From Ancylostoma caninum (Eukaryota; Nematoda; Chromadorea; Rhabditida; Ancylostomatidae), in the NCBI GenBank assembly GCA_037903475.1, contig JBAJFG010000151.1, positions 1 through 64,000 of the forward strand: a stretch of 64,000 nucleotides of DNA, written 5' to 3'. Under the pieces are notes generated by a model. The model saw only the letters and a program-made list of their open reading frames with translations, was not told the DNA's origin and searched no databases. The stretch's first letter is position 1. Each line of letters opens with the position of its first letter. A program made the translations under genes and the position numbers. Positions 10,540-23,129 of the stretch are shown piece after piece.

Positions 10540-13084
10540 CGATAGACAAGTAGTTCACCTTATTTGGAACATATCTATCTTCTATAGTGGATTTGAGGCA
10601 TGGCCTTTCCCAGGAAGATGGAATCGCTGAAATATAAGGGGAATGCTTCAGAGAATATGATCAGGCAAGAATGTTGTGTAGTGAGGAACGAATTGGGGGA
10701 GAAATAGGCATATTTAAAAAAGGCTAGTCTTGTGGACCTCTTGTCCCACCCCGTCGGGGTTCTGCACTACCCTGAATCACTTCCGGTCCACATTCGAGTG
10801 ATAGCATATGGTCTTGCATGAGCTATCAGCCGGTCACGCAAAGATAAGCCGTTGGCGAAACTCCCATCGATTGTTTTTCTATTCATGGTACGGTAGAGTC
10901 GATGCATCAAATGGAGGAAGAGAAAAAAAAGGAAAGAAAATCTTCCAAAGGGAAGATGTTTCTCAGAGATGAAGTAATACTCAGTCTATAAATTCATTTT
11001 AAGTTAAAATTTTACGAAATTCTCCCCGTATACTGATTGTGACAGGAAATAGTTGGTATATCTACGTATGGGAACACCAAGTTTTGAATTTGTAGCATTC
11101 TGAATCACGCCAGGACTTCATGGCTACTAAGTGCCTTACAGGACCTGATAATAGCACGGCGCGTTGCACTTGTTGGCTAAGTTGCAATCAAAAGGGAAGG
11201 AATAAATTTCTGCCGCTAACTATTACTAGCTGAAGCAGTGCAGAAGGCTTGATCCTTGCTTTACACACCCACAGCGTACGAATTCCAAACATTTCAGGGT
11301 TGGCCATGTAGCGAGTTGTGCTTGTTCAGATGCGGCCACGCCAGAACGCAAATAATGCGCCTTCTATGCCTTTGCCATTTTGTGGTGTGTGTGGTCCGAG
11401 CATTGATAGCACACGTATCGCACAGATGTGATGGACGAAGAATGGTTGTATCTGAGAGCCGAGATAAGTTAAAGGGTGACAGCTGCGCAATTAAAATTCA
11501 TGTAAAATGACAGGGTCCCGCCTTATTATAGTTGTTTGCAAACGTTTTTCTAATGAAATGAACCCCGTGTGAATGGAAATGGTTCTCAAGAATTCTTGGC
11601 TTTGTAAGAAAGATGTAGTTTGCAACCAGGTAGAAATTCCAGAAATGTTCCATGTCAAGCGCTAGGGACTGGCAGTACGTAAAGCAGTCCTTTGTGGGGC
11701 TGCAATATTGGTCAGATGAGAAGCGCCCTTAGGTGGCCCAGCGAATCGAGGCGTAGATGCAGCTTTCTATGTTAGAACTCGGACAAAAAAGTTATTTATT
11801 ATATTTCAATCATTCTGCAGTCCTGTCAGAAACTGGTGAGATATGTATTTGTATATATTGTATTGTGTATTGTATTTTTATATGTATTTTCATTTATTCA
11901 TTCATACACCAATAAGGTGTGCCAACACAGCGAGCATCGTGCCAAAATTCAGCAAGTAATATCATTCTTTTAAAATTTTTTGTGATATCATTCCACAGGA
12001 TCGCTTTGTTCCTTTACCACACCGATTCACGTCGTAAAAAGTTAGCATGCACACCCTTTCTTGAGCTGATCGCAACTCATGGAGAACAGTCCTTCCTTAG
12101 CGGCCCAGAGGGAGGAGATGCCAGGGTGCCAAGGATAGTTGGTTGGCTTGTTTTTTGGCTACGTCTCTAGCCCAGAGCATTCAACTCCAGATTATTAGAA
12201 GGCTAGCATTTCTTTGACCGAAATATGCAAAGGTTGTCAAAGAAGAGAGAGAGGGCAGACTGGCTTGCGCTAGCGTGTGCTCACTGTTGCTTATAGATCT
12301 GCAGTATCACAGAGCCCGTAGCCTCCAGTTGCATTGCTGTGGCTGCACCATATCAGCATAGCTGTATATTACTTCTCTCGCATATGCTTTATAGCTCAGG
12401 TCCAAGCGAAAACGATGTATTGCATTCTGGTTGTTTTTTTTTTGGGAGGAGGGGGGGGGGAGGGAGAAAGAGAGCGTTGCAGCAGCAATGCCGGTGAACA
12501 TGAATATCAACGAAAATCCAATACCTAATACATATAGTCCTTCTCGAAAGAATGGACAGATTCCGTGACTGTAGAAGAGCGGTAGGACCTGAACGATGGA
12601 CGCAGAGAGCATGCACCAGCTGAGAGGGCGGAATAGGTCCCGCCACGATTCTGCGGCCGTGACACTGTGTAATCGCAGGTGTAATACGTCTGTCTTTTTA
12701 ACAAGGTCTGTATAATGTTTGTACATATATGGGCTGCCACCTAGGAAACGATTACTTATACATACAATCCTTGTCGAAAAGATAGATTGCACGTACGCTT
12801 TCATAGTGTCGCTTCCGTGGAATTGTATGGAGACCTATTCGAGCCTTTTCTTTGGAGCTCGCTCTCACCGCATCCATCGTTCAGGTCCCATCGCGTTTCT
12901 GCAGTCTCTGAACCCATCTTTTTCTTTAAATGTGTAGCACCGTCACTTATCTGCCAGCTTGAATAATTGTGATGATAATTCTTTTGCCATGCTTTCTATT
13001 TTTTATTTCGATTTATTGAATATGTGCAAGATGAAAAGGAAATCCGACACGTGTAAAAATACTTAGAAGAACATCCGAATATTC
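10540..13084. other. Spacer between paralogs B and A
   Basis: This presumably contains the promoter of A and the 3' UTR region of B. No gene was recognised. The ORFs here (for example a long open stretch on the minus strand at 12307-12804) coincide with an imperfect inverted repeat and a G-run at 12449-12460 and are probably not coding. Confidence 0.5.
12540..12925. repeat. Dispersed repeat R3, two inverted copies
   Basis: The stretch at about 12540-12660 is repeated in reverse complement at about 12809-12925, with shared landmarks such as GGACCTGAACGATGGA and CGAATAGGTC/CGGAATAGGTC. The arms are imperfect. A third copy lies at 41472-41590. The arrangement resembles the arms of a foldback element. 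Confidence 0.6.
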
Positions 13085-16000
13085 TTAGTGCTGGCCGCCG
13101 TACACATAATGTAGACGCCTTTGTATATTTAGTCGAAGACTGTCCATCCATTTTGCAGGGTAGTTGGTCAGCGAGAATTCTCCCATTTCTTCAACTCTTT
13201 TCAACCATATTTGTCCCCATTGCCCGGCATTCACATCTCGGTAATGCCTGAAAAGGGTTGCATTTCATTAGTGCGACCTTATTTCATGTAAGCTATATTT
13301 TGCTCCAGTTTTTCCACTTATTCATAAAGAAAGATTTCATAGTGCTTACCTCACAACGCCTTCACTTGGTTTCATCTCGTACATCGAATAACCTTCGAAG
13401 AACTTTTCAACGAAGTGAATATTCACAATTAGAGCCTGAATTTAGTGCTTTGCACAAGACGGAAGTCTATTTTCGATTAAGCCTTTTTCTGTTAGGTCTA
13501 GGATTGAAATAGCTTAGGCTAGAAGTGATTTATAAAGTCGTCCAAATACGTGGATGCTTTAAGAAATCATCATAGAGTGTAGCAAGTTATTGTAAACCTT
13601 CTTAGGATCAATGACAAATTTCGCGGTGTTTCCGGGTGGACCAACATGAGAAGTGTTATGATATCTCCATGTTGGCATCCAAGTAGCGACCTGGAACATA
13701 AAGGAAAAAATGCTTCAATGATTAGTGGGAGAATGAACAACCGTGTTGAATCCACAGTAGGAATGGTGACAAAATCTAATCTTCAACTTTATTGCTCATA
13801 CCCAACAATTGTTGGAAGCTTCAGCCTTATTGTTAGTTGAAGAAAGGCTTTCTTGCACACCCAATATGCACGCTAACTACTTTTTTATCGAATGATTGAA
13901 ACCGATCCATCTCACCATTTTTCACAAATCTCATCACTTCCCATGTTCATGCCATTATTCAGAAAATTTTTATTTGCGCTTAGTTTCAATTCCTTCTCGT
14001 GGTCATATGATCATATGTATACTGGATAATACCGATAGTTCCTGTTATGGATATATGTTTCATGGATGGGACAATTACGTACCTGTTTCTTATTTCTGTG
14101 TCTTAGACCTAGCAGGCAAAAATACTTCTCCGTACTAGTATGTGCTCTCAATACGATAATTTGAGCTAATCTTCACTGTCAGATGCTTTACTCCTATCTC
14201 CCTCATCGCCCATCATATCTCTTCTCACATACACGTCTTCGTTCAGATGCTATTTTTTCACTCTTAATTCGATTACTTCCTAGCTATCATGAGGTTAAAT
14301 ATATGACAGACAGACAAAACCGGTCCTGCACATATTTCGCAAGGTTATGACGAATACCTGTTCTTCATCTGTGTATTTAAGAGGGAGCTTTTCGTCCCTC
14401 AATATCCATCGCTGACGAAATAGAATTCCTCCTATTTTTTCATCCATTATGTTCCTGAAGTTGACAGCGTTTTCAATATATCATGTCTTTTGGAAAGGCT
14501 GCTCTAATCTCACGAACAACCACGAACATGAGGTAGTCAGAAAGTGTCCCAGGATATTCAGTTGGCGTTATTCGTTCGTCCAGATCAATGAATGCTACCC
14601 ATTTAGAATGGCCACGTGCACGCGTTAGGCATTCCTGAGGAAAGGTGTTACACTCTGTTCACGATCAGTTTCGGAAGAGATCGCTGTATACCTGCAGCTC
14701 TAGGAAATGCCAATATCTAGAAAATGCATCAATTCTTTGAATGCGATCGTCAAGAACTATAACTTCGGCTTCGCCTGTCCGAACGTAATCATGCAGAAGT
14801 GTTTTGCTGTATTTGTCGATGTACTTGGTGTACAGATAGAAAAATGTTGCGCCCTGAACGGAAATGACTGAGTTAAGCAGCGTACAAACTAAAAGAAGTG
14901 AATTTTTTTCGAAAAACTTGGCACAGTCATTGCCCCTCTCAAAGCATCTTCGAGTGGGGCACCGCCTTGAAACACTCTACTGTGCATTTCAAACACAACT
15001 GTTCAAGAATCGTTTGAAAAGAAAACTATACTAGCACAGAGGAGAAGTTGGTGTCCTGGTACGAAAACTACCGACAAACTGGGCACCACAGACACCACAA
15101 AGAGCCGATTGAGATACAGTGCAAAACAAAAACAGTTTATTAGGAATTTCCAATCAGGCAAGATCACTCACTCATTTTTAGCAAATTTAGAATGGTCTGA
15201 GCGCTAAGTGCACTTATTCAAAATTGCGCTGATACGCCCCACATCTACCGGAGACGATTCACACACCTCCGAATGCGACTCCTGAAAACATTTATACCTG
15301 CAGTTTATAGTGCTCCACCAACTCAGCAAGAAGAAGCCATTTCGGTTCCTTGCCATAGAGAGGAGAAAGACACACCGAAAAGAAATGAGTCGGTTCTGAA
15401 TATTGGAGCGTAGCACATCGTCGAAAATAAAAGAAGTATGATGAATAGTGTCCAACCAGCTTGTGTACGATCCGTGATTGCCACAGGATACTCGTGAATC
15501 TCCGTGGGTGTATCAGACAGTGACATGAACACCGCTCCTTCCCTCGGAAGACAGTGCACGTTGTATTCGGGGAATACCACACTCTTAAACGGCTCTCCGA
15601 GTTCGTGCATATACTTGTCGTAATACCGGCAGTAAATTTCATCCCTTAACAGATTATCTGCAAAAAAGTTACAATTTTTTAAATACTAGTAATGCATGCC
15701 GAGGCAGACACTCTTTACACTGGAGTTAAAATTGCTTCAGACGTATTCTATTGTGACATTTTGGCTCAACATTATTCTTCTTCCCTAATTTTTCATCTAA
15801 CACTGTAAGGTCACTGTTAGTAACTCCGTCTCTAGAGACCCGTCCGATAACACATTTTCTTCTTGGATCTACATCCTGTCACAGATTGGTTTTGAGGCTA
15901 ACTTGAACATTCGCACTCTATTTTTATCACATCATGTAAGCCACATTTAAGTTTGTGCCAAACAGGATTTCTCTGCTCATTCAACGCAGGTGAATTCATT

Positions 16001-19000
16001 GTCATGGTCATGTTCACGGGTGATGTGATTAACTGAACCTCGTGCAAACATCGATTTTTCTAGTATACGCGTAAAATTCTTGAGATAGGTGCATACGTGC
16101 ACTCAGAACAAATGCATATTTCATGCATATTTCAAGTCAACTACGGTATTTCTAAGTTGTTCGATGTACCTCATGGAGATTTTTAAGGTCAAGAAGTTAG
16201 CAACATTCAAAGGAGAACACGATGAGGAATCATGACGTTCAATGGTTCCTAAAAAATTTCTATTATAGAATGGAAAGGAGTGTGCAAGTGAACGAGAAGG
16301 CATCGCGGTGTAATTTATTCCATGTAGAGATGGATCTGTTTTTGTCCCCGATGGGGGAGGGAGCACCAATAGTGCGGAAAACGCTGCTATACGGGTCCTT
16401 GGACAGAGGAGGAGTGTTCTGGTGCCCACTGTTGTGAAAAACAGCATGATAATGGTCCGCTGATAGAGAAGGGGTTTTCTGTGATCCGGTATTGTGGAAA
16501 ACGGCAAGATACGGGATTACCGGCGGAGAAGAGATGCGGCAGCGCTCAACAGTGGGGAAAACGCTAAGATACGAGCCCTACGACGAAGCGTGTGCCGCCG
16601 CCCAGTATTGTGGAAGCTCTCGCATGCGGAACCTTCGATGGAGATGGCATGCGCCGTGGCTTATTATAGCATGGAAAAGACTAGGACACTGGTTTGCCGC
16701 AGGAGTACGGGTGCTCTGGAGCTCAGTAGTATGGAGAACACCCAGATGCAGGTACACCTGTAGAGCAAGGGTACGCCAACACACAATGGTGGAGAAAACG
16801 CCAACATACGAGGTCGCCGATTGAGAAGGGTACATCTACGCCTAACTGCGAGAAAACGTCATATGACTATGTATGTACCAAGCCATAGCGCTGATTCGCG
16901 GCGCTTTGTCTAGGAACCGTGTACCACGTTATTTTCGGGCCATCTAAACACTAAAAAAATTCAAAACTCTGTGTTCAACGTTCAACTCTTCTGTATCTGG
17001 ATGAATTATCACCAAGATTGCGAAATCTCACCCGCCTCATCAACAATTACCTCTTTCTTTATTCAAGATCCAGAATATCTCGTTTCATTTGGTAATTGGA
17101 CGTCCTAGTTGAAGTTTTGCATTCAGTTCACATACATATATCATGGGCGTATCAATTTTCGCAATTGAGCCTGTGGAGGCGGGCAAAGTAGGAGGGGCAT
17201 GGCTAGGCGACCAATGACAGCCTGACCACCCATCTCTCGCGCGGCGATGGGGGGGGGGGGTCTGCGCTTTATATAGAGTGGTCCGAGCAGATTGGTAGAA
17301 TATACGCAATTCGTAAGACAGGTTTCGTATTTGAGCGTTGTTAATGGCTAGTTTTCCTGCTTCTTAATTCCTGAAGAGTTCCAAAGTTTGAAGGTTTAAC
17401 ACATACCCCAACTGGCTGCCCCACCCCACTTCCAGCCTCGCGTAGGGGCGCTAGTTCAAGAAAAAATCCGCTGTGGTCACAATTCTTTGATTCCTTGCGT
17501 CTTTGAAACCTAATCCACAGTCTTTTCCGGTTTGCGCTCCTTCCTCCTCGAATCCAATCCCACATTCTTTGTACAAACACATTCCACCATACTTGGATCT
17601 GATACACAACCTCTGCCACCCTGGCGATATATTGCATACCAATCCTCGCACCCAAATCTTCATATTATACATATGTATCTGGATACAAAACACAAGCCAG
17701 TGGCTCGAAGCACGACCTTAATCTACTTGCATTTCCTACCGGTCAACAGAAACTCCACCTCATCTCAAGAGCTCGCTTCCGACTAGCTCCAACCCTACAC
17801 ATCATATCTGATATGTTAACAAACGCCACCATTCAGCGCACTCTGGTTCGAAGTTTCAGTCTCAGCTGAATGTCCAATTAGCCTTCCTCGCTCCCCGATA
17901 CCAGAACATTTGAGAGGTATGCACAAATGGAAAATCTGATGTATTCAAAATCAAACTGTTATGAGTGCCTCCATTGTTCCACCCGAAATTATCCAAAATT
18001 TAGGAGCTCTACCAGGCTTGGACAATTGCTTACTCATAACAATCTTCATAAAGAGAAAAAAGGAGCAAAAGAGTCTTACCCGTATTTACCGCATGATGTG
18101 ATGATGACGTTCAGCTGTTCTGGAAACTTGTAAGCAGACAGGAGCGAGATATTCATTTTTGGACCAGGCTTAACAGAAAATGAATAGTGACACCTGCTAG
18201 AACGGAGAACCTCATTGTTTTCTAGAGAAAGGTGAAGGAACCAAAAAATGTGGGTAAAATCATACTAAATTACCATGCGTTCAATTGCCACAGACATGTT
18301 CATTATGAAGCTGCTCATATGGGTCTGTCAGGTACACCGTATTGTTTTTCACAACTTTTTTCCTCAGTGAATTTCATGGGCACACGCATGAGAATGCATC
18401 TCCTCGTAAATAGTGTTCTTGTTCGCATGAGGGAAGGAAGTAGTGAGTTCTCACCCTCCAGCGTTAATAACTACCCTCAAATTCGTATTCTGCATAGATG
18501 AATAGGCTCATTGTAGCACTCCCTTCCGCGCGCATTTTCTCTCAAGGTTCCGCAAAGCCATGGGGAATATTCATTTGATGCATGACATTCTAATGACAAA
18601 ACTCACCCTTGCACCAGTTCTCTTCTTCATAACCTCCTTGTAGAATTTTAGATTTGCAATAGTAGGTGCGCTTCTACTTCTCTTCACCAGCTCTGTTGAC
18701 TGGTTGCATTGAGTTGTACCGGAAGAAAAGTAATTCGAGAACACAGCTTCGGAGGAAAAGGAAAGTATAATACAAGAAACTCAACTCTTATTTTAAGGCT
18801 ATCTACCCAGAGCGGATTATATGATTCATTATAAACACGTTGATAATGTGAGTTTCTCCACCCCCCCCCCTTGCTTGGAAAATCTACCGCTAGGCTCCTA
18901 TTTTTCTCTAATTTCACAGAATTTGAATAGCCAAAAAATCTTTCGGCCCTTTTCCAGTAGAGGAATCTTTACAGCGATTAAATATGTATTTCTCAGAGAA

Positions 19001-19371
19001 AAGATGGTAGTCTGCTTCGTTTCAAGAAGGAACTTCTTCCATGCGAGAGGAAGAAGATTCATGAGAGAAACACGTATTCCTTTTTGTACCTATTTTAAAA
19101 TGCCTGTTCAAATCTTTTGTTTTGCACTCGCATTTGCTGGAGGGTCTGCGCTTAGGGTGGTCAAAGCTTAACCTGTCTTCAAAATAAGTTCTTGTCTATT
19201 TAGCGAATTCCCACCATTTTTGATTGCATCACAGCTGTTAGAGATCCGAGTAGATGTGTGAATGACTTTAAAAATATCGTTCATGCTAGTAATTTCGTAC
19301 ACATCCAGGATTATGACACCGAGTAAAATGAAGGTGATCGCAGCCATTGCTATAGTCACTACTTTCTCCAT
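13085..19371 (-). CDS. GT92 glycosyltransferase, paralog B (441 aa, 11 exons)
   Basis: Exons: 19371-19215, 18692-18607, 18168-18080, 15644-15457, 15395-15298, 14853-14692, 14634-14528, 14454-14358, 13690-13598, 13435-13350, 13247-13085; 1326 nt, open throughout. Exon 1 encodes the signal anchor (about residues 4-24) followed by DVYEITSMND. The start Met sits one base after a TTTCCAG acceptor, so an upstream in-frame Met is not used in this model. The FIDLDER motif is at about residues 276-281 (D277, D279). The family blocks [39 protein letters not shown] and HYRDVNAGQWG are present. Oddities: exon 6 is 162 nt against 153 in all other copies, and its end is altered (LDDRIQRIDAFSRYWHFLELQ region), so three residues are added next to the donor-binding region. 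A further acceptor 54 nt upstream of exon 2 is also in frame; I chose the inner one because it gives the same 86-nt exon as C and D. Intron 3 is 2.4 kb and carries a minisatellite. Confidence 0.86.
16370..16870 (+). repeat. ~60-bp minisatellite M60, array in intron 3 of paralog B
   Basis: Eight to nine diverged units spaced 57-61 bp apart, each starting with a core like GTGGGGAAAACGCTAAGATACG (units near 16374, 16432, 16492, 16552, 16612, 16669, 16730, 16790 and 16850). The same unit occurs in reverse complement at 62565-62895 and in weaker form at 52571-52855. Confidence 0.75.
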
Positions 19372-19380
19372 GCTGGAAAC
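19372..19380 (-). promoter_or_regulatory. Splice acceptor abutting the paralog B start codon (probable SL site)
   Basis: The minus strand reads CGTTTCCAG, then one base, then the start ATG at 19371. Paralogs C and D show the same arrangement. In nematodes this is the usual context for spliced-leader addition, although a short 5' UTR exon cannot be excluded. Confidence 0.5.
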
Positions 19381-20475
19381 GGACATTCATATGTGGAACG
19401 TATCTTTGAAATATTACTCAACAATGTGAAAGAAAGCAAGCGGAAGAAAGATTACGTAGAAGTACGTATACAGCGTAATCGAATTAAAGGGAGAAAAAAA
19501 GACGACGAAGTGGGACAGAATTAGAAACAAATAGTACGGATCAATTTAGTTTTGGCTTGCATAGAGAAACGCCGATGAAACAATTGAGATACGTGCAGAG
19601 ATTTTCATCTGAGCAATCGGATCACTGGTAATTGAATGAGATGGTGAAACACCTCGGCCAGAATGATTAATGAAGAGAATTTTTCGGAGACAAAACACAC
19701 AAAACACAAGATTTCGTTCGGAAAATTTTAAAGGATGTACAAACGGAAAATTCCAACTCTGAGAATCTTAGATTTTAGGCTATAAGAAGCATAAGTACGT
19801 GTTTAATTGTGTTAAAACTCATGAAAAGACGGTTTATGGATGACTCCATTTGGATGATTTGGAATAGATTTCTGAGTGGGAAAGGAGACCACACAGAGAA
19901 TTTAATGAAACAATGGACTAAGAAGAAGTAAATGTGGGAACCATACCGCTGTAGTTCTCGTAGAAACTAGCAGAGGAAAGCCTAACAGAAAAGAATGTCA
20001 TTTGAAATCATCACCGAATCAGCCGGAATTTGCTATTTTCCACTCTACAGTGAAGATTTTGGAGCTCAATGCTAGCCTGTGAACTTGTAAAACTCACTGT
20101 CTATTGATCGTACCGATTCCGGTAATAGCTTTTATAAATTATGATGGAAAAGGTTCCCACTAGTGTTTGTATTGCAAAATTGACTCCAGAATTGATTGGA
20201 TCACTATTACAACACAACCTAGAAAGCAGCTTTTCTGATGAGCGCTGCCTTTGAAGGCAGGTGCCCACCTCGTTCCGCGCATTAGTGGTAGCAACATATC
20301 CTAGGCTTTCTCCTCATGATCGTCCCAGTAATGTATATTAACAGGCATAAAAGTGACGAAAGAGGGGTTCAAAAACCGTTTCAAGACAATTTATGTATAC
20401 CGCTGGAATCAGCATGTCAAGGAGATGCAGAATCTGCTATTAGTAGAGTGCTGACCGGACCGAATAATATTCGAA

Positions 20476-20478
<3 letters not shown>

Positions 20479-20527
<49 letters not shown>

Positions 20528-20540
20528 TATATATATAATT
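20479..20540. repeat. (TA)n microsatellite
   Basis: About 60 bp of almost uninterrupted alternating A and T. It is immediately followed by the TTCGAATA-rich block. Confidence 0.95.
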
Positions 20541-20745
20541 ATATTCGAGTATTCGTTCATTCGAAACATTCGAATATTCGAAAAATCAGAATATTCGGAT
20601 TATTCGAATATTCGAACGTTCGACGCTTTTAAAATATTCGTTTATTCGAATGTTCCAATATTCGACCATTCTTAATCATTCGGTTGTTCGAATATTCGAA
20701 TATTCGGGGTGGGTCCATTCGAACGTTCGATTATTCGAATAATCG
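20541..20745. repeat. TTCGAATA-type palindromic repeat cluster
   Basis: About 200 bp is built mainly of ATTCG, TTCGAA and AATATTCG units in both orientations, with irregular spacing. The motif is self-complementary, so the block can fold on itself. A short piece of the same motif recurs near 42066-42085. Confidence 0.8.
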
Positions 20746-21789
20746 AGTAGTCATTTTCAACAGCACCTTCGCTCCCATAATAATTCTCGAGTTTCATCAA
20801 CAAGCACCTACCGTCGCTAAATTTGATATTGCTGAAATTTCATTCACATATCGCCAGTAAGCTTCACTGCCTTTGTCGGCACGCCACATTATCATTCGAC
20901 AGCGGACTTTCTGCAGGCTCACTAGACACCGATATTTTACCGTTCAGTTACAGGTTAACTGTTTAACATGTTGGAATGGGTTCCGGAAATGATGTGGGAG
21001 TACGTGGAGCAAATGCCTCCGATTAATGGCATACCGACTCCCCGATGAAGGGCCTGTATTTGGTGGACTGTAGAGTGGCCTGCGCTAAATGTTGGTACGG
21101 CGGTTCACCCGCACATTGTCTGAGAATACCTGCTGGCGCAAACAGATCGCTACAATTTTGTGGCAAGTCTTGTGCCTTCAATTTTGCGAACAAACTCTTC
21201 AGAAAAGCAAAGAGCTTACTGGGAATTTTCAATCCTAGTCTGCTATCAAGGCTTTACGCCTCTATTTCAATAATCCCTACTTTTTCAACTCCAACCCGCA
21301 TCCTTGCCACCACCATGGCACTGCAACTTCTGTGCGCAAAATTTGAAAACTTAATGTCATTTATCTAACAAAGCACCCGTTCTGAGAAACGATCTCGAGA
21401 TGTTGGATGGAAAACAAAGCAATGTGATTAGCTAGTACATACAAGTTTTAAGTACTAGTTTGCTGAGTCGAAAACTAAAAATGGTTTTTTGTTTTCAGTA
21501 CCACCAAACTTATGCAGACTCATTACAAAAACGAGTGTAATACCACATATCTTGAGGTTTCAGTGATTTGGGTTTGAGTTAGTTCATGCAATTGTTAGTA
21601 GCTCCACTACTGAACCGGCAGCTGAGAACTAGGCTCACTTCAAATTAGGTTCGAAACACCGGTTCTTATCTCTATTCAATGTTGTCTATTTTCCACATAT
21701 TCATAGTCCATATGTTCAAAGTTGTCTATTTTATTAGGTCGTCGCGAGAGTTTCAGCCATTTTCGGACTTCTTTTTGGATTAATTCTTT

Positions 21790-22060
21790 TTCTTCAGTAC
21801 AACAGAAATTCACACAATGTGAGTGAAACCATTATCCTACACAAACAGTAGGTCTTATTGGCGGCAGTTTTTATCAAACGGTTCCTTTGTAATTCCATCA
21901 AATACTGAGCGTTGCATTCTGAGGACGTAGTTCTCGTTTTGGTAGTAGAACCCCGGCTTATCGGCGTCCGAGTCATCTGCATTTCCTTACGTGAATTACA
22001 TAAAGAATCCATTTTTCGTCACCGGTAACCAAGATGGCGAGCTGAGCGACGCTTTGTTGA
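21790..22060 (-). pseudogene. Mariner transposase relic
   Basis: The minus strand reads VTGDEKWILYV, the conserved block around the first catalytic Asp of mariner transposases. It then shifts frame to an arginine-rich stretch, TPISRGSTTKTRTTSSECNA, then QYLMELQRNRLIK and ANKTYC, corresponding to the VMLSxWWNYKG and LLPxNKT segments. Frameshifts, a stop and the missing ends make it non-functional. It differs from the element at 7149-8422 (TGDEKW versus the TCDEKW type), so it is a second mariner lineage. Confidence 0.7.
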
Positions 22061-22540
22061 AAATTCAAAGAGTTTATGCGCGCGCTCTACGTGTCGCGAC
22101 TTTGTGCGACTCTTCTTTCATTCCATCATTCGTTCGCCAGGTCGCGCGCAATGGTCCTACGCTCCTCGCATGCGCACGTTAGACTCCGGCCCCTCCCCGC
22201 GCCGAAACTGCATAAATAGCCGGCGCTCGTGTACTCAAGTCTTATTCCTGCGTTGTCACTCGAAGGGAGCGGTTGCGAAAGAAGTCAGCGGTACGTGCCA
22301 TCAATCACTGAAACAAGGATAGAAGAGGAGCAGCGCCAAGAAGAGGAAACTCGGTGTCAGTAAGGTCTGCTTGGAGGAGTTGAGCATCTGCTCACACTGC
22401 CGGCCGAACGGCCGAGAAGTTGTGCTGGCTGCGACCCCTAGTTACTGGGCTGGTTGGACTCTTCCCCTTAGTTCTTCATTGTATATTTGTGTTCATATTT
22501 ATGCGGGCAATGAAATTGGTTAGTTTATGTGTTCGTGTTG
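22061..22540 (+). other. GC-rich promoter-like block, possibly LTR-like
   Basis: A CpG-rich stretch that stands out from the AT-rich surroundings, with GCGCGC tracts, a TATA-like CATAAATAG at 22211 and a small ORF downstream at 22843. This could be the promoter/leader of a retroelement. I see no matching second LTR or primer-binding site, so the class is unknown. Confidence 0.25.
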
Positions 22541-22842
22541 TGTAGCAAGAACTACAGACGGGTGCCGCGAATGTAGCGATTGTATAGTCAGTACAGTTAC
22601 CATCATGCATATGTGCAGCGCTGGCAAGAGATGGTGGCAGCTCTCTTGCAATTCACATGTGTCGTACTGTTGTGGTCACATTAGTCAGTGTCAGTACATC
22701 CGAGGATGTACTGGGAACCAATTGTGTAACAGTATGTATTGATATGGTTGGTAGCTTAGGGGCCTCCATTGTAGTTGTGCTGTGAACTGCCTGGCAGGCA
22801 GATTCATGCGTTCTATCGACGAAAGTAAATCGTGTTACCAAC

Positions 22843-23095
22843 CATGGCGGATTGCATTCCGCACGCACATGAAACTAGCAGTCAATCGGATCATGAGGTA
22901 TCCATACGATGTGTTTCCTTGCCTCTTCGTAGAGAAGCCGAAAAACAAATACTGTGTCGTGATGACGACAGGAGGTCCTTTGCCCGGTCACGAATACCAC
23001 TACGGATTCTATTCGATCAGCTCCAAGAGGCGCTCGCATTTCCCATCAGTGCGAAGAGGACTTTTCTAATGGAAAGATTACAAGGCGATTCCTGA
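22843..23095 (+). other. Small ORF, unrecognised (83 aa)
   Basis: Starts MADCIPHAHETSSQSDHEV and continues through an arginine-rich stretch with DRRSFARSRIPLRILF and a QLQEALAFPISAKR helix-like end before a TGA. The start context is good (ACCATGG) and codon choice looks coding. It follows the GC-rich block, so it may be the start of a retroelement Gag or a truncated protein. No family was recognised. Confidence 0.3.
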
Positions 23096-23129
23096 GAACT
23101 GTTATTATTAGTGGCTTTTATAGCCCTAA

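Noticed and set aside
12307..12804. 165-codon minus-strand ORF
   Set aside because: It overlaps inverted repeat R3 and a poly-G run, has no family motif and no splice signals in keeping with a gene.
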